Of a DNA stretch of 64,000 bases, positions 44,786 to 55,300 are shown in pieces. The notes beneath the pieces are model-generated. The model was not told the origin of the DNA and searched no databases. It saw nothing but the letters and a program-made list of their open reading frames with translations. How positions within the stretch are numbered: position 1 is the stretch's first letter; every line of letters begins with the position of its first letter. Made by a program: the position numbers and the translations under genes. The DNA lies in assembly GCF_900156405.1 (NCBI RefSeq), contig NZ_FTNN01000001.1:210347-274346 (forward strand), given 5' to 3'. This DNA comes from Shewanella morhuae (GTDB taxonomy: Bacteria > Pseudomonadota > Gammaproteobacteria > Enterobacterales > Shewanellaceae).

Positions 44786-45385
44786 TTAAGCTATGCTAAT
44801 ACCGATATTTGATACGCCTGCTTCAATAATATCTTTGCGTAAACCCTTTACCAGTTCTGCAGTAATTTTTGGGTTTTCTTCGATAATTTCGAGTAGCGAA
44901 TTTTGTAGCTCTTTTTCTTCTTCCATGACTTCATGGGCGAAAACAAAATCATCTAATGCTTCGTCGACTAAATCGACATCGCTGATAGCTTCAATATAGT
45001 GAGCAACAGTGCTTGAAGAAAGTTTACTGATATTGATGATATCTTCTTCTATTTTATCTTGGATAGCACTCAATAATGTCGAAATGGCAACTACGGTATC
45101 CATAGCAGGATGAACACCATAGGCTTCAAAATTAGCAGGATCTGGGGTGTTATCCTCTAGGCGTTGCAAATGCACATCAATGTTGAATTTAAGCTTAGAG
45201 TCGTACTGGGACTGCCACAGTAACTCTAATACCGTACTTAATACGCTAGGATCACCAAACTCACACACCTCAGAAAATAGCTGATAGTTCGGCAGCATAC
45301 GTTGGCAAAGTGCAGTAGCAAAGAGTTGTTTTTGTGGCAGTGTTAACGCCTTTAGACGTTTAAAAAAGCCCGTTTTTTTGGTCAT
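44786..45385 (-). CDS. yjaG: YjaG-family protein (DUF416)
   Basis: A 199-residue acidic, helical protein of the DUF416/YjaG family. FFKRLKALTLPQKQLFATALCQRMLPNYQLF and FEAYGVHPAMDTVVAISTLL are recognisable family stretches. Function is unknown. Its start lies inside the last codons of barA (26-bp overlap), so translation is coupled to that kinase gene, an arrangement not seen in E. coli. Whether it works with BarA is not known. Confidence 0.85.
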   Translation of the reverse strand: MTKKTGFFKRLKALTLPQKQLFATALCQRMLPNYQLFSEVCEFGDPSVLSTVLELLWQSQYDSKLKFNIDVHLQRLEDNTPDPANFEAYGVHPAMDTVVAISTLLSAIQDKIEEDIINISKLSSSTVAHYIEAISDVDLVDEALDDFVFAHEVMEEEKELQNSLLEIIEENPKITAELVKGLRKDIIEAGVSNIGISIA

Positions 45386-48146
45386 CTGTTATTTCCGCTG
45401 ATAGCTGTGATATCACTTGATTTGCTGCCGATTCTACCTTAGTTAACTCATCAAGTAACTCTAGTATTTCTGGGTCAAGATCTTCAACAGCACTTCCTCG
45501 CTTTAGTGCTGATTCAATTTCTTGGCGTAATCTTTGTGTGGTAGGCACACCGCAGTAGCAGCTCGCACCATGCAACTTATGGATCGTGCTGAGCATAACG
45601 GCATGATCGTTTTGATTTAACGCTGTTTGGATTGTCTCCACCGTTTCGGGTAGAGAGTCGAGTAACATTCTTAGCATGTCTAAGGCGAGGCTAGCCTTAT
45701 GATTAGCTTGGGTTAAGCATAAATCCCAATTCAAAGTATGCAGATCAAAATGGGTAAACTTAGGCCTTGTGATCCAGCGATGAATTACATCTTTAAGCGC
45801 CGCTTCATCAATCGGTTTGGGTAAGTATCCATCCATACCACTGCCTAAAATCAACTCGCGTTCTTCAGCTATTGCATGGGCCGTTACCGCAATAATCGGT
45901 GTGTTGCGGTTCATTGAGCCTTGGCGAATGAGTTTTGTCGCACTGATACCATCGGTACCCGGCATCTGAATATCCATAAAAATCAGATCGAAAGTACGAG
46001 TTTTGGCTTGCTTAACCGCCTCATTACCATTGTTAACGGCAACGACGGTCGTCACCAGTTCGCTCAATAAGGTATCAATCAGTTTTAAATTGGCAAAGTT
46101 ATCATCCACCGCTAATACGCTTAAGGATTGGCGAGCTGCCGGCGTCGTTATCGTAACGGGAGCGATAATATTGTATTCCATTGGTGGGTAAATTAAGTTG
46201 TGGGCGAGTTGGTGCTCACTTATTGGTAGCGATAACACCACATCGGCATTAGGGCGAATAAACTGGGTTAAAATATCTTGTTCTTGGCAATCGAATAACA
46301 CCACGAGACAATCTGTTTTAGTTTTTGCAAACGTTAAAGTGTCTACTAATTGCGCTGGATTACTGAACCCATGACAACTTAGCAGCACATAATCATACTT
46401 GCCTTCAGCAGTGTTGAGCGTAGCTAATAGGCTTGGAATATGTTGTTGATGGGTGACACTGGTTCCCCACTGATGGAGTTGGCGACTTAATACCGTATGA
46501 GTCAGAACACGGGGTTCGTAAAATAATACCGTTTTATTTTTGAGTTTTTCAAGCGGCAGAGAATCACTCATTTGGAACTGGCCTAAGCCGAGTGGCAAAC
46601 TAAACCAGAAGTTAGAACCTTTCTCTGGCGATGATGTAAAGCCAATATGGCCACCCATTTGATTAACTAGGCGTTTAGTGATGATAAGGCCAAGTCCTGT
46701 ACCGCCAAAGCGGCGTGAAATGGAGGAGTCAGCTTGACCAAAGGCTTGAAATAAAAAGTCTTGCTGGCTCTCATCGATACCGATACCCGTGTCTACTACA
46801 TCACAGCGCAATATCACTTGTTCATCTGACTGGCTTTGCAGCTCAATTTTGACCATTACACTGCCAGAGTCAGTAAATTTAATGGCGTTACCGACTAAGT
46901 TATTAATAATTTGGCACACCCGCATGGCGTCGCCATGGACACTATCGGGAACATCGGCTGCAATATCAACGACCAGTTCTAGACCTTTAGCTTGAGCGCT
47001 TGTTGAGATCAAGGTTATGGCATCAGCGATGGTTTCTCTAAGGCCGAATGGCATGTTTTCTAACACCATTTTACCGGCTTCTAACTTAGAAAAATCGAGG
47101 ATATCATTGATGATACCTAAAAGATTAGTGGCGCTGCGTTCAATAGTTTTGATGTAATCGACTTGGCTTGAATGCAGAGGTGTTTTAACCAATTGCCTTG
47201 CAAAACCAATCACGCCATTAAGCGGAGTACGTAATTCGTGTGACATATTAGCTAAAAACTCAGATTTAATCCGGCTGCCTTCTAAGGCACGTTTTTTGGC
47301 TAAATCCAACTCGACGTTTTGGATTTCAATCTGCTCTAGGGTTTCGCGTAAATCTGAGGTGGCTTGGTCGATGTTTTGCTGCATTTCATCATGGTATTCC
47401 GAGAGCGAACCCGCCATGGCATTGATACCACGCTTGAGCAAATCGAGTTCACCAATCAAATTACCGTTTAAGCGCGCATCCAATTTACCCTCACGGATTT
47501 TAGCGACAACGCGCACCATTTCAGTTATAGGCCGAGTCACGTTTTTTACGAGACGGAAAGTAAACAACAGGTTTAATTGCACGCCAATTAACACAATAAT
47601 AAAGGCAGCAACCGCGGCTCTGTGCTGTTCGAGTAAGGCACGTTCTTTATTGATAATAATAGAAATGTAGCCCAATAATGGTCCATTATTAGTCACAACA
47701 TCAAAACTGGCTGGAGCGATTGCTGACGGCGTAATCGCAAAAATTGGCGTCCGTAAAATAAGGCTGTCGCCTACATGTTCAACCTCTGTTTTACGTAGGG
47801 TATTAAGGGCTTCTTTGTAGCGCATGGTTTCAAAATCTTTGTGGTAGTGTGAGGTCACAAAGAGTTGGTTATTGATATCAAAAATGGCGATAGATTTTAC
47901 TAACGTTGACTTATTGAGTTGCGCCGCAGCGAGTAAGCGCTTGGTTGCTTCGCGATCCTTTGCCGCTAAGCCCATTTCACTGACAATTGACAGTGGTTCA
48001 ATAATATTGCTGCCTTGTTCGACGAGCGTATCTTCGAGCTCATAAAATCGGTTTATGGTAAAGTAGCTTCCTAGAAGGATACCGACCAAGATTGTTGGCG
48101 CCAACGCCAGCATAAGAACCCAAGAACGTAGGCTGTATTTGGTCAT
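45360..48146 (-). CDS. barA: BarA, hybrid sensor histidine kinase
   Basis: A 928-residue tripartite kinase. N-terminal helix (about 8-30), periplasmic region, second helix near 175-195, HAMP, HisKA with the His in NMSHELRTPLNGVIG, HATPase_c (DVVDTGIGID, RRFGGTGLGL), a degenerate receiver, a true receiver with the Asp in LIFMDIQMPG, and an HPt domain with the His in IHKLHGAS. It feeds UvrY and so CsrB/C-CsrA. ATG 48146 (MTKYSLRSW) matches the E. coli start; an ATG six codons earlier is possible. It is divergent from rlmD, as in E. coli. Confidence 0.94.
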   Translation of the reverse strand: MTKYSLRSWVLMLALAPTILVGILLGSYFTINRFYELEDTLVEQGSNIIEPLSIVSEMGLAAKDREATKRLLAAAQLNKSTLVKSIAIFDINNQLFVTSHYHKDFETMRYKEALNTLRKTEVEHVGDSLILRTPIFAITPSAIAPASFDVVTNNGPLLGYISIIINKERALLEQHRAAVAAFIIVLIGVQLNLLFTFRLVKNVTRPITEMVRVVAKIREGKLDARLNGNLIGELDLLKRGINAMAGSLSEYHDEMQQNIDQATSDLRETLEQIEIQNVELDLAKKRALEGSRIKSEFLANMSHELRTPLNGVIGFARQLVKTPLHSSQVDYIKTIERSATNLLGIINDILDFSKLEAGKMVLENMPFGLRETIADAITLISTSAQAKGLELVVDIAADVPDSVHGDAMRVCQIINNLVGNAIKFTDSGSVMVKIELQSQSDEQVILRCDVVDTGIGIDESQQDFLFQAFGQADSSISRRFGGTGLGLIITKRLVNQMGGHIGFTSSPEKGSNFWFSLPLGLGQFQMSDSLPLEKLKNKTVLFYEPRVLTHTVLSRQLHQWGTSVTHQQHIPSLLATLNTAEGKYDYVLLSCHGFSNPAQLVDTLTFAKTKTDCLVVLFDCQEQDILTQFIRPNADVVLSLPISEHQLAHNLIYPPMEYNIIAPVTITTPAARQSLSVLAVDDNFANLKLIDTLLSELVTTVVAVNNGNEAVKQAKTRTFDLIFMDIQMPGTDGISATKLIRQGSMNRNTPIIAVTAHAIAEERELILGSGMDGYLPKPIDEAALKDVIHRWITRPKFTHFDLHTLNWDLCLTQANHKASLALDMLRMLLDSLPETVETIQTALNQNDHAVMLSTIHKLHGASCYCGVPTTQRLRQEIESALKRGSAVEDLDPEILELLDELTKVESAANQVISQLSAEITDDQKNGLF

Positions 48147-48264
48147 GTTATTGACAGGCTTCATAGCAGCGGCGGTTTTTCCCGTGACATAGACGAAGAT
48201 AATTTTATAAGACTGCCAGAAACAGGGCGGTCTTTGCCAGTATTTTATTGATTCAGAGGCCTAA

Positions 48265-49617
48265 ATGGCACAATTTTTTAAAGCAAAACCCAATAGTTCC
48301 AAACAGTTGTCAGCCAAGTTGTCGCTGAGCGTGAATCAACTTGATCACCTAGGCGCAGGTATAGCACAACATCAGGGCAAAGTCGTGTTTATCCCCGGCG
48401 CGTTGCCTAATGAAGTGGTGACTGTGCAGCTGACGGAGCAAAAGAAAAATTATGCTCGCGCTAAGCTTATCAACATAGATACAGCCAGCGCTGAGCGAGT
48501 AACGCCCGAGTGCCCACACTATCACACCTGTGGTGGTTGTGACTTGCAACATATGTCATTAGCGGGTCAGCGTGAGCATAAAGAAGCTGCGCTGCTAGAT
48601 ATTATGGCAAAGTTTGCTGGCGCTGAAGATGGCGCTTTATCGCCGGCATTAACGGGTGAAGGTTGGCATTATCGCCGCCGCGCCCGTCTTGCGACATTAT
48701 TTGATAAAAATACCAAGCATTTAAGTTTAGGTTTTCGTGCCGCTAGCAGTAGCAATGTAGTGCCTATTAGCCAGTGTCAGGTATTAGCTAAGCCATTATC
48801 CGATTTAATAGTGCCGTTTGCTAAGCTGCTGAATCAATTATCAGCTAAAGCGAGTTTAGGCCATCTTGAGCTGATTGCCGCCGACAATGGTCATTTTGCC
48901 GTGCTGCGCGTGACTAAGGCTTTAAACGATAAAGATATCGCTAAGTTGTCAGCTTTTGCTGAGTTACATCAAATTTATATTTGTCTGCAGGACAATGAAG
49001 GTCAGTTCCAAGCTATTGGCGCTGAGTTAGTGTTACCGGTTTATCAATTGTTAGATGAAAATGCACCGTCCAATGCGGTGAATTTAAGTTTTACACCCGG
49101 TAACTTCGTGCAAGTGAACGGACAAATAAATAAGGCGATGGTCGCTCAGGCGATGGATTGGTTAGCCCCTGTAGCGGATGAGCGCATTTTAGATTTATTT
49201 TGCGGTATGGGAAATTTCAGTTTGCCCTTAGCAAAAATGGGCAGCGATGTGATTGGCGTTGAAGGGGTTGCTGAAATGGTGACGCAGGCTCGCGTCAACG
49301 CAAAAGCCAATAATTTAGATAACTTAACCTTTTATCATGGTGATTTAAGTGCGGATTTATCCCTTGAACCTTGGATGGGTAAAATCGATAAATTACTGCT
49401 CGACCCCGCCCGTGCTGGCGCTTTTGAAAGCTTGCAATGGCTGAAGAAAATGAAGCCGCGCAAAGTGGTATATGTGTCTTGCAATCCAGCCAGTTTGGCC
49501 CGCGACAGTGCAGTGTTGTTAGAGCGTGGCTATAAACTACAACAGTTGGGACTTATTGATATGTTCCCACAGACGCATCATATTGAAGCGATGGCATTGT
49601 TTGAATTAACCAAGTAA
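48265..49617 (+). CDS. rlmD: RlmD, 23S rRNA (uracil-1939-C5) methyltransferase
   Basis: A 450-residue RNA methyltransferase. An N-terminal TRAM domain ([18 protein letters not shown]) is followed by the [4Fe-4S] cysteines ([13 protein letters not shown]), the SAM loop [14 protein letters not shown] and the catalytic Cys in [13 protein letters not shown]. It makes m5U1939 in 23S rRNA. The order barA (divergent)-rlmD-relA is the same as in E. coli. Length fits (433 in E. coli). Confidence 0.95.
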   Translation: MAQFFKAKPNSSKQLSAKLSLSVNQLDHLGAGIAQHQGKVVFIPGALPNEVVTVQLTEQKKNYARAKLINIDTASAERVTPECPHYHTCGGCDLQHMSLAGQREHKEAALLDIMAKFAGAEDGALSPALTGEGWHYRRRARLATLFDKNTKHLSLGFRAASSSNVVPISQCQVLAKPLSDLIVPFAKLLNQLSAKASLGHLELIAADNGHFAVLRVTKALNDKDIAKLSAFAELHQIYICLQDNEGQFQAIGAELVLPVYQLLDENAPSNAVNLSFTPGNFVQVNGQINKAMVAQAMDWLAPVADERILDLFCGMGNFSLPLAKMGSDVIGVEGVAEMVTQARVNAKANNLDNLTFYHGDLSADLSLEPWMGKIDKLLLDPARAGAFESLQWLKKMKPRKVVYVSCNPASLARDSAVLLERGYKLQQLGLIDMFPQTHHIEAMALFELTK

Positions 49618-49766
49618 ATTGCAGCGTTTGGGTAAATAGAACGTTGAATAAAATATAAAATGAAGTATTTATCCCCGTTAGGTTTGACAAGTTCACGCTA
49701 ATGCTGAAGATAGAAGAGCTGAAGTGGTGCCCACTTTCTCTGAGCACAGATAAGGAAATAAAGTAG

Positions 49767-51980
49767 ATGGTCTCTGTTCGCGAAGCGCATTTTAATGATC
49801 CTGACTTTCAATTAGAAGATTGGGTGGCTCGCTATGTTGGTCATGCCGATGAAGCGCAGATGCTGCTCTCCTTAATTGGGCAGATTGATGCCTTGCCCGC
49901 TCAAAGCCCTGCTGCGAAGAGAGGACTACTCGAACGTGCCCGCGAGATGGTCGAAATCCTGGCGCCAATGAATATGGATATCGAAACCTTACAGGCAGCG
50001 ATTCTGTTTTTAGTGTTAGACGCAGGCTTATTGACCGAAGAAGCGATTCAAGAGAAATTTGGTGAGCCTCTGGCCCGTCTGGTCGCAAGTGTCGTGACCA
50101 TGAATGCCATTGGCGCGCTGAAAATTAATCCAAATAGTCGCTCAACCGAACCGCAAATCGACAATATCCGCCGCATGTTACTGGCTATGGTCGAAGATGT
50201 GCGCGCTGTGGTGATTAAACTGGCTGAGCGTGTGTGTTTGCTACGCGCAGTAAAAAATGCCGATGAAGAAACAAGGGTGTTACTGGCCCGCGAAATTGCC
50301 GATATTTATGCGCCACTGGCCAATCGTTTAGGTATTGGTCAATTAAAGTGGGAGCTAGAAGATATTTCGTTTCGCTATCTGCACCCAGATATTTATAAAG
50401 ATATTGCCAAGCAGTTAGATGGCAAACGGCTCGATCGCGAAGTCTTTATCGACAAGTTTGTTAGTCAGCTACAACAACGCCTCGATGAAGATCAAATTCG
50501 CGCTAAGGTCTATGGTCGGCCAAAACATATCTACAGTATCTGGCGAAAAATGAAGGGCAAGCACCTTAAATTTGACGAGCTGTTTGACGTGCGCGCGGTG
50601 CGTATTGTGACTGAACGCCTACAGGATTGTTATGGCGCATTAGGTGTTGTACATACCCTTTGGCATCATATTCCGCGCGAATTTGATGACTATGTGGCTA
50701 ACCCTAAGCCTAACGGTTACCAATCAATTCACACCGTAGTGGTGGGGCCTGAGGGTAAAACCGTTGAGATTCAAATCCGTACCCAAGACATGCATGAAGA
50801 TGCAGAGCTCGGCGTTGCGGCGCATTGGAAATATAAAGAAGGCCATCATTCTGGTAAGCAAAGTGGCTATGAAGAGAAAATTAATTGGCTGCGTAAAATT
50901 TTGCAATGGCAAGAGGACGTAGTCGAAAGTGGCAACTTGGTTGAAGAGATTCGCAGCCAAGTGTTTGAAGACCGAGTTTATGTGTTCACCCCAAGCGGTG
51001 AGGTAGTTGACTTGCCTCTAGGCTCAACCGTACTCGACTTTGCCTATTACATTCACTCCCAAGTAGGGCATAAGTGTATTGGCGCTAAGGTCGATGGCCG
51101 TATTGTGCCGTTCACCTATCAGGTTGAAACTGGCGAGCGTATCGAGATCATTACCTCGAAACAGCCTAACCCTAAGCGCGACTGGCTCAACCCCAATTTA
51201 GGTTATATCCGTACTTCGCGAGCGCGCTCGAAAATTCAGCATTGGTTTAAGCAGCAAGACAGAGATAAAAATATTATCGCTGGTAAAGAAATGCTGGAAA
51301 CTGAGTTAGCTCGGGTTTGCCTTAAAATTAAAGACGCCGCCATTGCAGTTGAGCGCTTTAATATGGCGAGTATGGAAGACTTACTGGCGGCCATTGGTGG
51401 TGGTGATGTGCGTCTGCATCAAGTGGTTAACCATATTCAAAGCCGATTGCGACTCGATGAAGTATCGGAAGAAGATGCCGTCGAAGAGCTCGTTAAGAAA
51501 AGTCAAAACAAACCTATTTCAAACAGCCGTGGTCAAGGCCAAGTAGAGGTCAATGGTGTGGGTAATTTGCTTAACCATATCGCCCGTTGTTGTCAGCCCG
51601 TTCCCGGTGATGAAATTTTCGGCTTTATCACCAAGGGGCGGGGTATTTCGGTGCATCGCGCTGATTGCGAACAAGTTAAAGAGTTAATGCGAGTTCACCC
51701 TGAGCGCGGTGTTGAAGTGGTTTGGGGCGAAAATTACTCTGGTGGCTACCGCATGCGTCTGCGGGTACTGGCCCACGATCGCAGCGGATTATTGCGCGAC
51801 TTAACCTCAGTGCTAGCTGCTGAGAAATCCAATGTATTGGCTATGAGCTCATCATCGGACACTAAAAACCAGACAGCAGCGATTGAGTTGGAGCTTGAGC
51901 TTTATAACCTCGACGGTTTATCGCGGGTGCTATCGAAACTGACACAAGTCGATAGTGTGATAGAGGCAAGACGGCTTTAA
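49767..51980 (+). CDS. relA: RelA, (p)ppGpp synthetase I
   Basis: A 737-residue stringent-response enzyme. The N-terminal HD domain is degenerate, as in RelA (AILFLVLDAGLLTEEA in place of the HD pair). The synthetase domain holds YGRPKHIYSIWRKM and NPKPNGYQSIHTVV. TGS (VYVFTPSGEVVDLP), helical, zinc-finger (ARCCQPVPGDEI with later HRADC) and ACT domains follow. It binds stalled ribosomes with uncharged tRNA and makes (p)ppGpp. It ends in a terminator. The gene mazG, its usual next neighbour, is 11.5 kb away. Confidence 0.96.
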   Translation: MVSVREAHFNDPDFQLEDWVARYVGHADEAQMLLSLIGQIDALPAQSPAAKRGLLERAREMVEILAPMNMDIETLQAAILFLVLDAGLLTEEAIQEKFGEPLARLVASVVTMNAIGALKINPNSRSTEPQIDNIRRMLLAMVEDVRAVVIKLAERVCLLRAVKNADEETRVLLAREIADIYAPLANRLGIGQLKWELEDISFRYLHPDIYKDIAKQLDGKRLDREVFIDKFVSQLQQRLDEDQIRAKVYGRPKHIYSIWRKMKGKHLKFDELFDVRAVRIVTERLQDCYGALGVVHTLWHHIPREFDDYVANPKPNGYQSIHTVVVGPEGKTVEIQIRTQDMHEDAELGVAAHWKYKEGHHSGKQSGYEEKINWLRKILQWQEDVVESGNLVEEIRSQVFEDRVYVFTPSGEVVDLPLGSTVLDFAYYIHSQVGHKCIGAKVDGRIVPFTYQVETGERIEIITSKQPNPKRDWLNPNLGYIRTSRARSKIQHWFKQQDRDKNIIAGKEMLETELARVCLKIKDAAIAVERFNMASMEDLLAAIGGGDVRLHQVVNHIQSRLRLDEVSEEDAVEELVKKSQNKPISNSRGQGQVEVNGVGNLLNHIARCCQPVPGDEIFGFITKGRGISVHRADCEQVKELMRVHPERGVEVVWGENYSGGYRMRLRVLAHDRSGLLRDLTSVLAAEKSNVLAMSSSSDTKNQTAAIELELELYNLDGLSRVLSKLTQVDSVIEARRL

Positions 51981-51998
51981 GTATCATTCACTACAGTC

Positions 51999-52036
51999 AA
52001 AAAAGCGGCAGGGCGAATTTCACCTGCCGCTTTTTA
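51999..52036 (+). terminator. Intrinsic terminator of relA
   Basis: GCGGCAGG, a 10-nt loop and CCTGCCGC, with A-run before and TTTTTATTTT after, 18 bp past the relA stop. The conserved host segment seems to end here. Confidence 0.92.
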
Positions 52037-52372
52037 TTTTATGGGGAATTGTGCGGCATGGCCGTACGCCATTTCAGCTATTGAGAGCTTAGCTTGTTCT
52101 TATACCATGGATACAGGGGCGCCATGGCATCCACTCACCGACACGGTAAATAGAAACCTAGGGTTTCAGAACTTATGAACGAGAGCCATGGATGGCGAAC
52201 TGGCAATTAAACAGAGATGTTGTTCAAGTCAGTCCTTGGATGCTCGACCGCCCCGTCCGTGGGGCGATCATCTCGTTAATTTCTTGATTGGCAGCCTATT
52301 CCCATTCGATGTCTTGCAATAAAAAGTGTTACGGGTGTTCCAACTTTTTTCTAATTGATATTTTATCTTTTT
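52037..52372. other. Intergenic spacer at left edge of insert, possible repeat element
   Basis: No convincing gene. The stretch has several CCATGG boxes (in ACCATGGAT near 52105, GCCATGGCATCC near 52121, GCCATGGATGGCG near 52188) and a 6-bp GC-rich hairpin at 52249-52266 (CGCCCC/GGGGCG). Such box-rich spacers are often genome-wide intergenic repeats; this cannot be shown from one copy. Confidence 0.35.
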
Positions 52373-55300
52373 TCAGGGCAACGAAGGCTTGGCTATTGAT
52401 ATTTTCAACCGCTCATTGTCACAAACCAGCACATTTTTATCACACTGAATCTGTGCCAACTTGCTCATTCGCTCAGCTGCCTGAGCTGTTGCCCGTTGAA
52501 AGCCTAATAGGCCCAGAGCTGCAGAAGCTGCATCCGTCACGCTAATGGCATGGGCGTCTTGTACTGTCAGCAATAAGGCGTTGGTGAGCTCGGCATCACA
52601 GACGTTTTCCAGCTTACGGGTCGCGGTGTCGACGCTGTTCCAGTTTCTTAACTTGACTGTACTGCGGCCATGCGGCCATAACACTTCATCGCTATCTAGC
52701 TGGATTAATCCTTTGGCAACAGCGCCTGTAATGGCCTGGTCTACAGTGCGTTTAATTTTGGCGCCAACCCGTGTCAAGCCAGCAGCATTAGCTAAACGAG
52801 TAGCAACTAGGCTGGCGAATATTGGGTATTCGGTTTCAACAATACGCTCCACTGCATACACCAACATACTTAAAGGGATGGCGCTGAAATCATCGACATG
52901 CGGAATATTGAGCTTAGACACATCAGCTTTTTTATAGGGCGTAGTGCAGGCTTCAAATTCTGGTTGTTCTTCTTCAACCCGCATTATTGGCGTTGCAATG
53001 GTCTCTGGCGCAGCAACTTTGTGTTTCACTTGTCTGGTACAAGTGGCTTGTGCTGCCATTGTTACCATCAGCTCGTCATGTTGGGTTATGGCTTTGTCTA
53101 TGAGTACTTTCAGGCGATGTAATTCTGCCTCTGGATCTCGAAACCAGTCAGTGGACCAAATGCGTTTAAAGCTCCAGCCAAGGCCTTCCAGTACACTTTG
53201 CCGCAACCTTTCGCGGTCGCGTGCCGAAGTTGCTCCATAATAGTCAGCGCCGTCATATTCCAGCGCCAATACAAATTTACTGGGGTCTTCAGGATGCTTG
53301 ATGGCTAAGTCGATGTAGTAACCTTGACTGCCGACTCGGGTGGCTACCTGATACCCTAAACGTTGGATTGCCTGATGCAGTAGGGCGCCAAAAGCAAAGT
53401 TTTGTTCCTGCTGTTTTTCATAGGCTTTGTTCAATTGGCCTGATTCGGCAAACTGCAAAAAGATTTGCAGTGAACGCACACCAAAAGGGCTGTCTGCGCC
53501 AACTTTCAGTTCATCACCTTTGAAGTTGGCAAACACTTCCATTGCCAATCGCGCACGTGAAATCAGTACGTTTAACCGCCGTTCGCCGCCTGGTTTGTTC
53601 AGAAGGCCAAAATTCTGGCTCAGCTGGCCTGTGCTGGTTTTGCCGTAACAAATACTGATTAAAATAACGTCGCGTTCGTCACCCTGCACGTTCTCCAGGT
53701 TCTTTACAAAAAACTCATCACCACCTGCATGTTGCGCAAAGAATTCGTCAGTTTCTGGCTGTAAGCGGCGCTCTTTTTCCAGCTCAAGCAAGATAGCATC
53801 TCGCTGCGAAAGGCTAAACGCAACCACGCCTAACGATAGGTGAGATTTAGTTAAAGCGTGATTCAGTACTGCTGCAACAACAGCTTTTACTTCGCCAGTA
53901 TTAGTGCGAGAGCTGCCTTTGTCGTAATGCGTTTCAGGTAAATAATGAAACTTCAGCCCTGTTGCATCGGGGTGAAAGCCTGGGCTTGGAAAGGCCACTA
54001 ACTTGTTTTTATAAAACTGGTCGTTGGACACTGCGATCAGTGAATCGTGGCGAGAGCGGTAGTGCCAGCGCAGCATTTTGCTTGCCGCACCACGGGCTTC
54101 CATTAATGCCAGAATACTTTCCATTTCTGCGGTGGCGCTGCTTTCCAGTTCCTCATCTTCCAGTTCAACGGCTTTACCAAACAGGTTGCTTGGTGGCATT
54201 TGCTTACTGTCACCTACCACAATTACTTGCTGCCCGCGCAGCATTGCGCCTAAGGCATCGGGTGCTGGAATTTGACTCGCTTCGTCAAAAATCACCAGGT
54301 CAAAATCTAACGTACCTTGTTTTAGGTAGGTGGCGATGGACATAGGGCTCATCATAAAAATAGGTTTTACTTGCTGGATCACGTTACCTGCTTCAGCCAG
54401 CAATTTCCTAATAGGAATATGACGTTTTTTCTTACCTAGCTCACGCAGTACCAATTCTATTTCACCTTTAGCTGTTTTCTTCGGCAAGCGCTCGTACAGA
54501 CTATTTACTAAAAACTCTTGGGCGAAAAATAAACTGTTACCATCAATACGTTTAAAGTCGCGTAGGCTTTGTTCATGTTTATTGCGGTCAAATTGCCGTA
54601 TTGCTTCTGAGCTGTCATAGGCATTGTTAACCAGACCAGAATAATAGCTAAGTTCGAATACCGTCATTAGCAAGTCTGAGGCTGCATGCCATGAGTACGC
54701 CAGTTTAGTGAAGTCCTTAATGTTATAAGGCTCAAACGCCTTAATAATCTGGTTGTAGCGCGCAAAATCGTAAAATAAGGCTGAGTTTTTCCAGCCCTCT
54801 AACAAAGTATTGAGCTGCGCAAATTGCATTGCTGCTAAATCATGGTTTGGATGGCTGTCGGGGATTTGTATCAGCTCTTGCAGCGTTTGTGCTTGCACTG
54901 CAATAGCGTTACAAAGCGCAGTCAGTGAGTTTGTCTGGTCACGCAGCAGCTTTTTATCAACGCCTTTATCAATCAGTTCAGCCAATGACTGCGACAATTC
55001 AACACGGTTTACCTTTGCATAAAAGGTGTTTATCCAGCTGTGAATTTGCGTTAATTCATTGTGCTCCGAGAATTCGCCTTGCCACAGCGGGCCAAAAGCT
55101 TCAGATAACAGGGGGTGGTAGCTAGTTAGCTCTTTTTTCGTGCTTTGGTAAGTTAAAGCAGTATCTAATGCAGTAAGCCAGTCGGTAGACGAAGTGGGCA
55201 GAGCGCCAAGCCAAAGCCCTGCTAGCTGTGCTTTGGCTTGGCGATAGCTGGACGACAGGAGACGCCACCATTTATCTGTTTTGCAAATCAAGCCTTGGCG

